A DNA stretch of 6,120 bases from Syntrophaceae bacterium (GTDB taxonomy: Bacteria; Desulfobacterota; Syntrophia; Syntrophales; UBA5619), in contig JAHFBU010000107.1 in assembly GCA_023249795.1 (NCBI GenBank), positions 1-6,120 on the forward strand, given 5' to 3'. A model generated the notes under the pieces. The model saw only the letters and a program-made list of their open reading frames with translations, was not told the origin of the DNA and made no database searches. Below are positions 5,254-6,120 of the stretch, in pieces (position 1 is the stretch's first letter; each line of letters opens with the position of its first letter). The position numbers and the translations under genes were made by a program.

Positions 5254-5913
5254 GTGGATGTTATCGATCTGAAAAGCAGAGAGGTGTTCGGCGATGAGGG
5301 GCGCGGCGTCGCGGTGCTCGTGGAGGAGCCGAATTTGATGATACGCCAGGTCGGCCTGGAACCGGGCAAGGAGGTTCCCGTCCACACGACCGACGCCCCG
5401 GTGACCCTTCAGGTGGTCCACGGCGAAGGGATCTTCTCCTCGGGGGAAGAGAGCATCCGGATGGGGCCCGGGAAACTCCTCCGACTCCCCGAGGGTGCGT
5501 CGATGGCCGTCCGGAACGAATCCGCGAATCCCCTGGTCTTTCTTGTGATCAAGACACCGTCGGCGCCCGGACCGGTCCGGGACCCCGTCCTGGGCGCAAA
5601 GCCGGGAACGTTTATCAACCTGATCGATTTTGCGCCGTTGAAGCCGGGAAAGGAAGAGGCCTTCCGGGTGTGGTTCCACCATTCCAGCGAAGTTCTGGCG
5701 AAGCACCCCGGATTCGTCTCCCGAACGCTCTTGGGGCCGATTGAAGGCGGCAGCCGCTACGCCGCGGTGGTCGAGCACGAATCGAAAGAGACCTTCATGG
5801 ATATGCAACTGAGCGACGACCGCGAAGAGCTCTTCCGGCAGGCGGAGCCTCTCATTCTCGGCCCGTCCACGCCGCATTTCTTCGAGACGCTCCTGTCGTA
5901 TCGGAATAAATAG
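5254..5913 (+). CDS. Cupin-like domain fused to an antibiotic biosynthesis monooxygenase (ABM)-like domain
   Basis: 219-residue soluble protein of unknown role. Residues about 15-103 read as a single cupin barrel (GLEPGKEVPVHTTDAP, VVHGEGIFSSGEE, GPGKLLRLPEGASMAVRN). Residues about 117-215 read as an ABM-like dimeric ferredoxin-fold domain (FINLIDFAPLKPGKEEAFR, HPGFVSRTLL, YAAVVEHESKETF). In cupin motif 1 only His44 remains: the second His position is Thr46 and the Glu position is Thr51. In motif 2 the His position is Met84. A bound catalytic metal is therefore doubtful, and a ligand-binding or structural role is likelier. The start is GTG at 5254, with GGAGGTGA at 5242-5249; the nearby ATG at 5258 is in another frame and stops after four codons. 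The ATP-grasp gene follows by 17 bp, so the pair is co-transcribed. No signal peptide or membrane segment is seen. Confidence 0.85.
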   Translation: MDVIDLKSREVFGDEGRGVAVLVEEPNLMIRQVGLEPGKEVPVHTTDAPVTLQVVHGEGIFSSGEESIRMGPGKLLRLPEGASMAVRNESANPLVFLVIKTPSAPGPVRDPVLGAKPGTFINLIDFAPLKPGKEEAFRVWFHHSSEVLAKHPGFVSRTLLGPIEGGSRYAAVVEHESKETFMDMQLSDDREELFRQAEPLILGPSTPHFFETLLSYRNK

Positions 5914-5930
5914 AGGGTGGAGGAGAGATC

Positions 5931-6120
5931 ATGGATGCTGCGGGGCTGATCCGGAAGGCGAAGGCGGAGGGAAGAACCGCCCTGACCGAGGCGGAGTCCA
6001 AGGAGGTGCTCAGGCAGTTCGGCGTTCCGGTCGTGACGGAGTTTATCACGGAAAAGCAGGATGAGGCCGCAACCATAGCGCGGATCATCGGGTTTCCGGT
6101 CGTCCTGAAGGGGCTCGGAG
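5931..6120 (+). CDS. ATP-grasp subunit/domain of an ADP-forming acyl-CoA synthetase (acetate-CoA ligase type), C-terminus cut by window edge
   Basis: The first 63 residues are visible. The pattern LTEAESKEVLRQFGVPV (18-34) followed by IIGFPVVLKG (52-61) is the opening of the ATP-grasp domain of NDP-forming acyl-CoA synthetases; Lys60 matches the conserved ATP-binding lysine. These enzymes interconvert acyl-CoA, ADP and phosphate with acid, CoA and ATP through a phosphohistidine, and in fermenting or syntrophic anaerobes they often make ATP. Since the protein opens directly with this domain, with no CoA-binding domain before it, it is probably a stand-alone beta subunit of roughly 230 residues, but a longer protein cannot be excluded. 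The ATG at 5931 has GGAGGAG at 5919-5925, 5 nt upstream. It is co-transcribed with the cupin/ABM gene. The acid used is unknown. Confidence 0.8.
   Translation, partial: MDAAGLIRKAKAEGRTALTEAESKEVLRQFGVPVVTEFITEKQDEAATIARIIGFPVVLKGLG

Noticed and set aside
5258..5272. ATG at 5258 as start of the cupin gene
   Set aside because: It is in a different frame and meets TGA after four codons; GTG at 5254 gives the full cupin/ABM product.

Overview
The window looks like chromosomal DNA from an anaerobic, moderately GC-rich bacterium, most probably a Desulfobacterota (Syntrophus-like 'deltaproteobacterial') lineage. This is inferred from gene content: a long (~600-residue class) acyl-CoA dehydrogenase, an MFE-2-type hydratase/dehydrogenase fusion, an ADP-forming acyl-CoA synthetase-type ATP-grasp protein, and an FNR/CRP-like promoter box. 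No 16S or other definitive marker is present.

Layout. (1) Positions 3667 down to 1, minus strand, form a lipid or acyl-CoA catabolic cluster. It reads: a 591-residue fusion of an (R)-specific enoyl-CoA hydratase 2 and a short-chain dehydrogenase (3667-1892); a 52-residue glycine-rich two-helix membrane protein (1835-1677); a 61-residue two-helix membrane protein with a TTG start (1655-1470); and an acyl-CoA dehydrogenase whose C-terminus runs off the left edge (1358-1). Together the enzymes would do acyl-CoA to 2-enoyl-CoA to 3-hydroxyacyl-CoA to 3-ketoacyl-CoA, three of the four beta-oxidation steps. No thiolase is visible. (2) Positions 4924-3782, minus strand, encode a class II Fic protein (predicted AMP transferase with its own inhibitory helix and a C-terminal winged helix). 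By eye its base composition is lower in GC than its neighbours. A 20-codon, strongly GC3-biased stub lies just behind it and may be the tail of a gene cut by the arrival of the Fic gene. (3) Positions 4925-5253 are intergenic. They hold four palindromes of consensus TTATTCAA-N6-TTGAATAA whose centres are exactly 41 bp apart. They overlay the predicted Fic promoter. Further right are an FNR-like box and a promoter for the rightward operon. (4) Positions 5254-6120, plus strand, encode a two-domain protein (metal-ligand-poor cupin plus ABM-like ferredoxin fold) followed 17 bp later by the start of an ATP-grasp acyl-CoA synthetase (ADP-forming) protein that runs off the right edge.

How they work together (inference). 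The right operon could activate a carboxylic acid to its CoA thioester, or recover ATP from one. The left operon would then oxidise acyl-CoAs through (R)-3-hydroxyacyl intermediates. The Fic gene with its phased operator array looks like a self-regulated module sitting between them rather than part of the pathway. The operator array is the most striking feature of the window.
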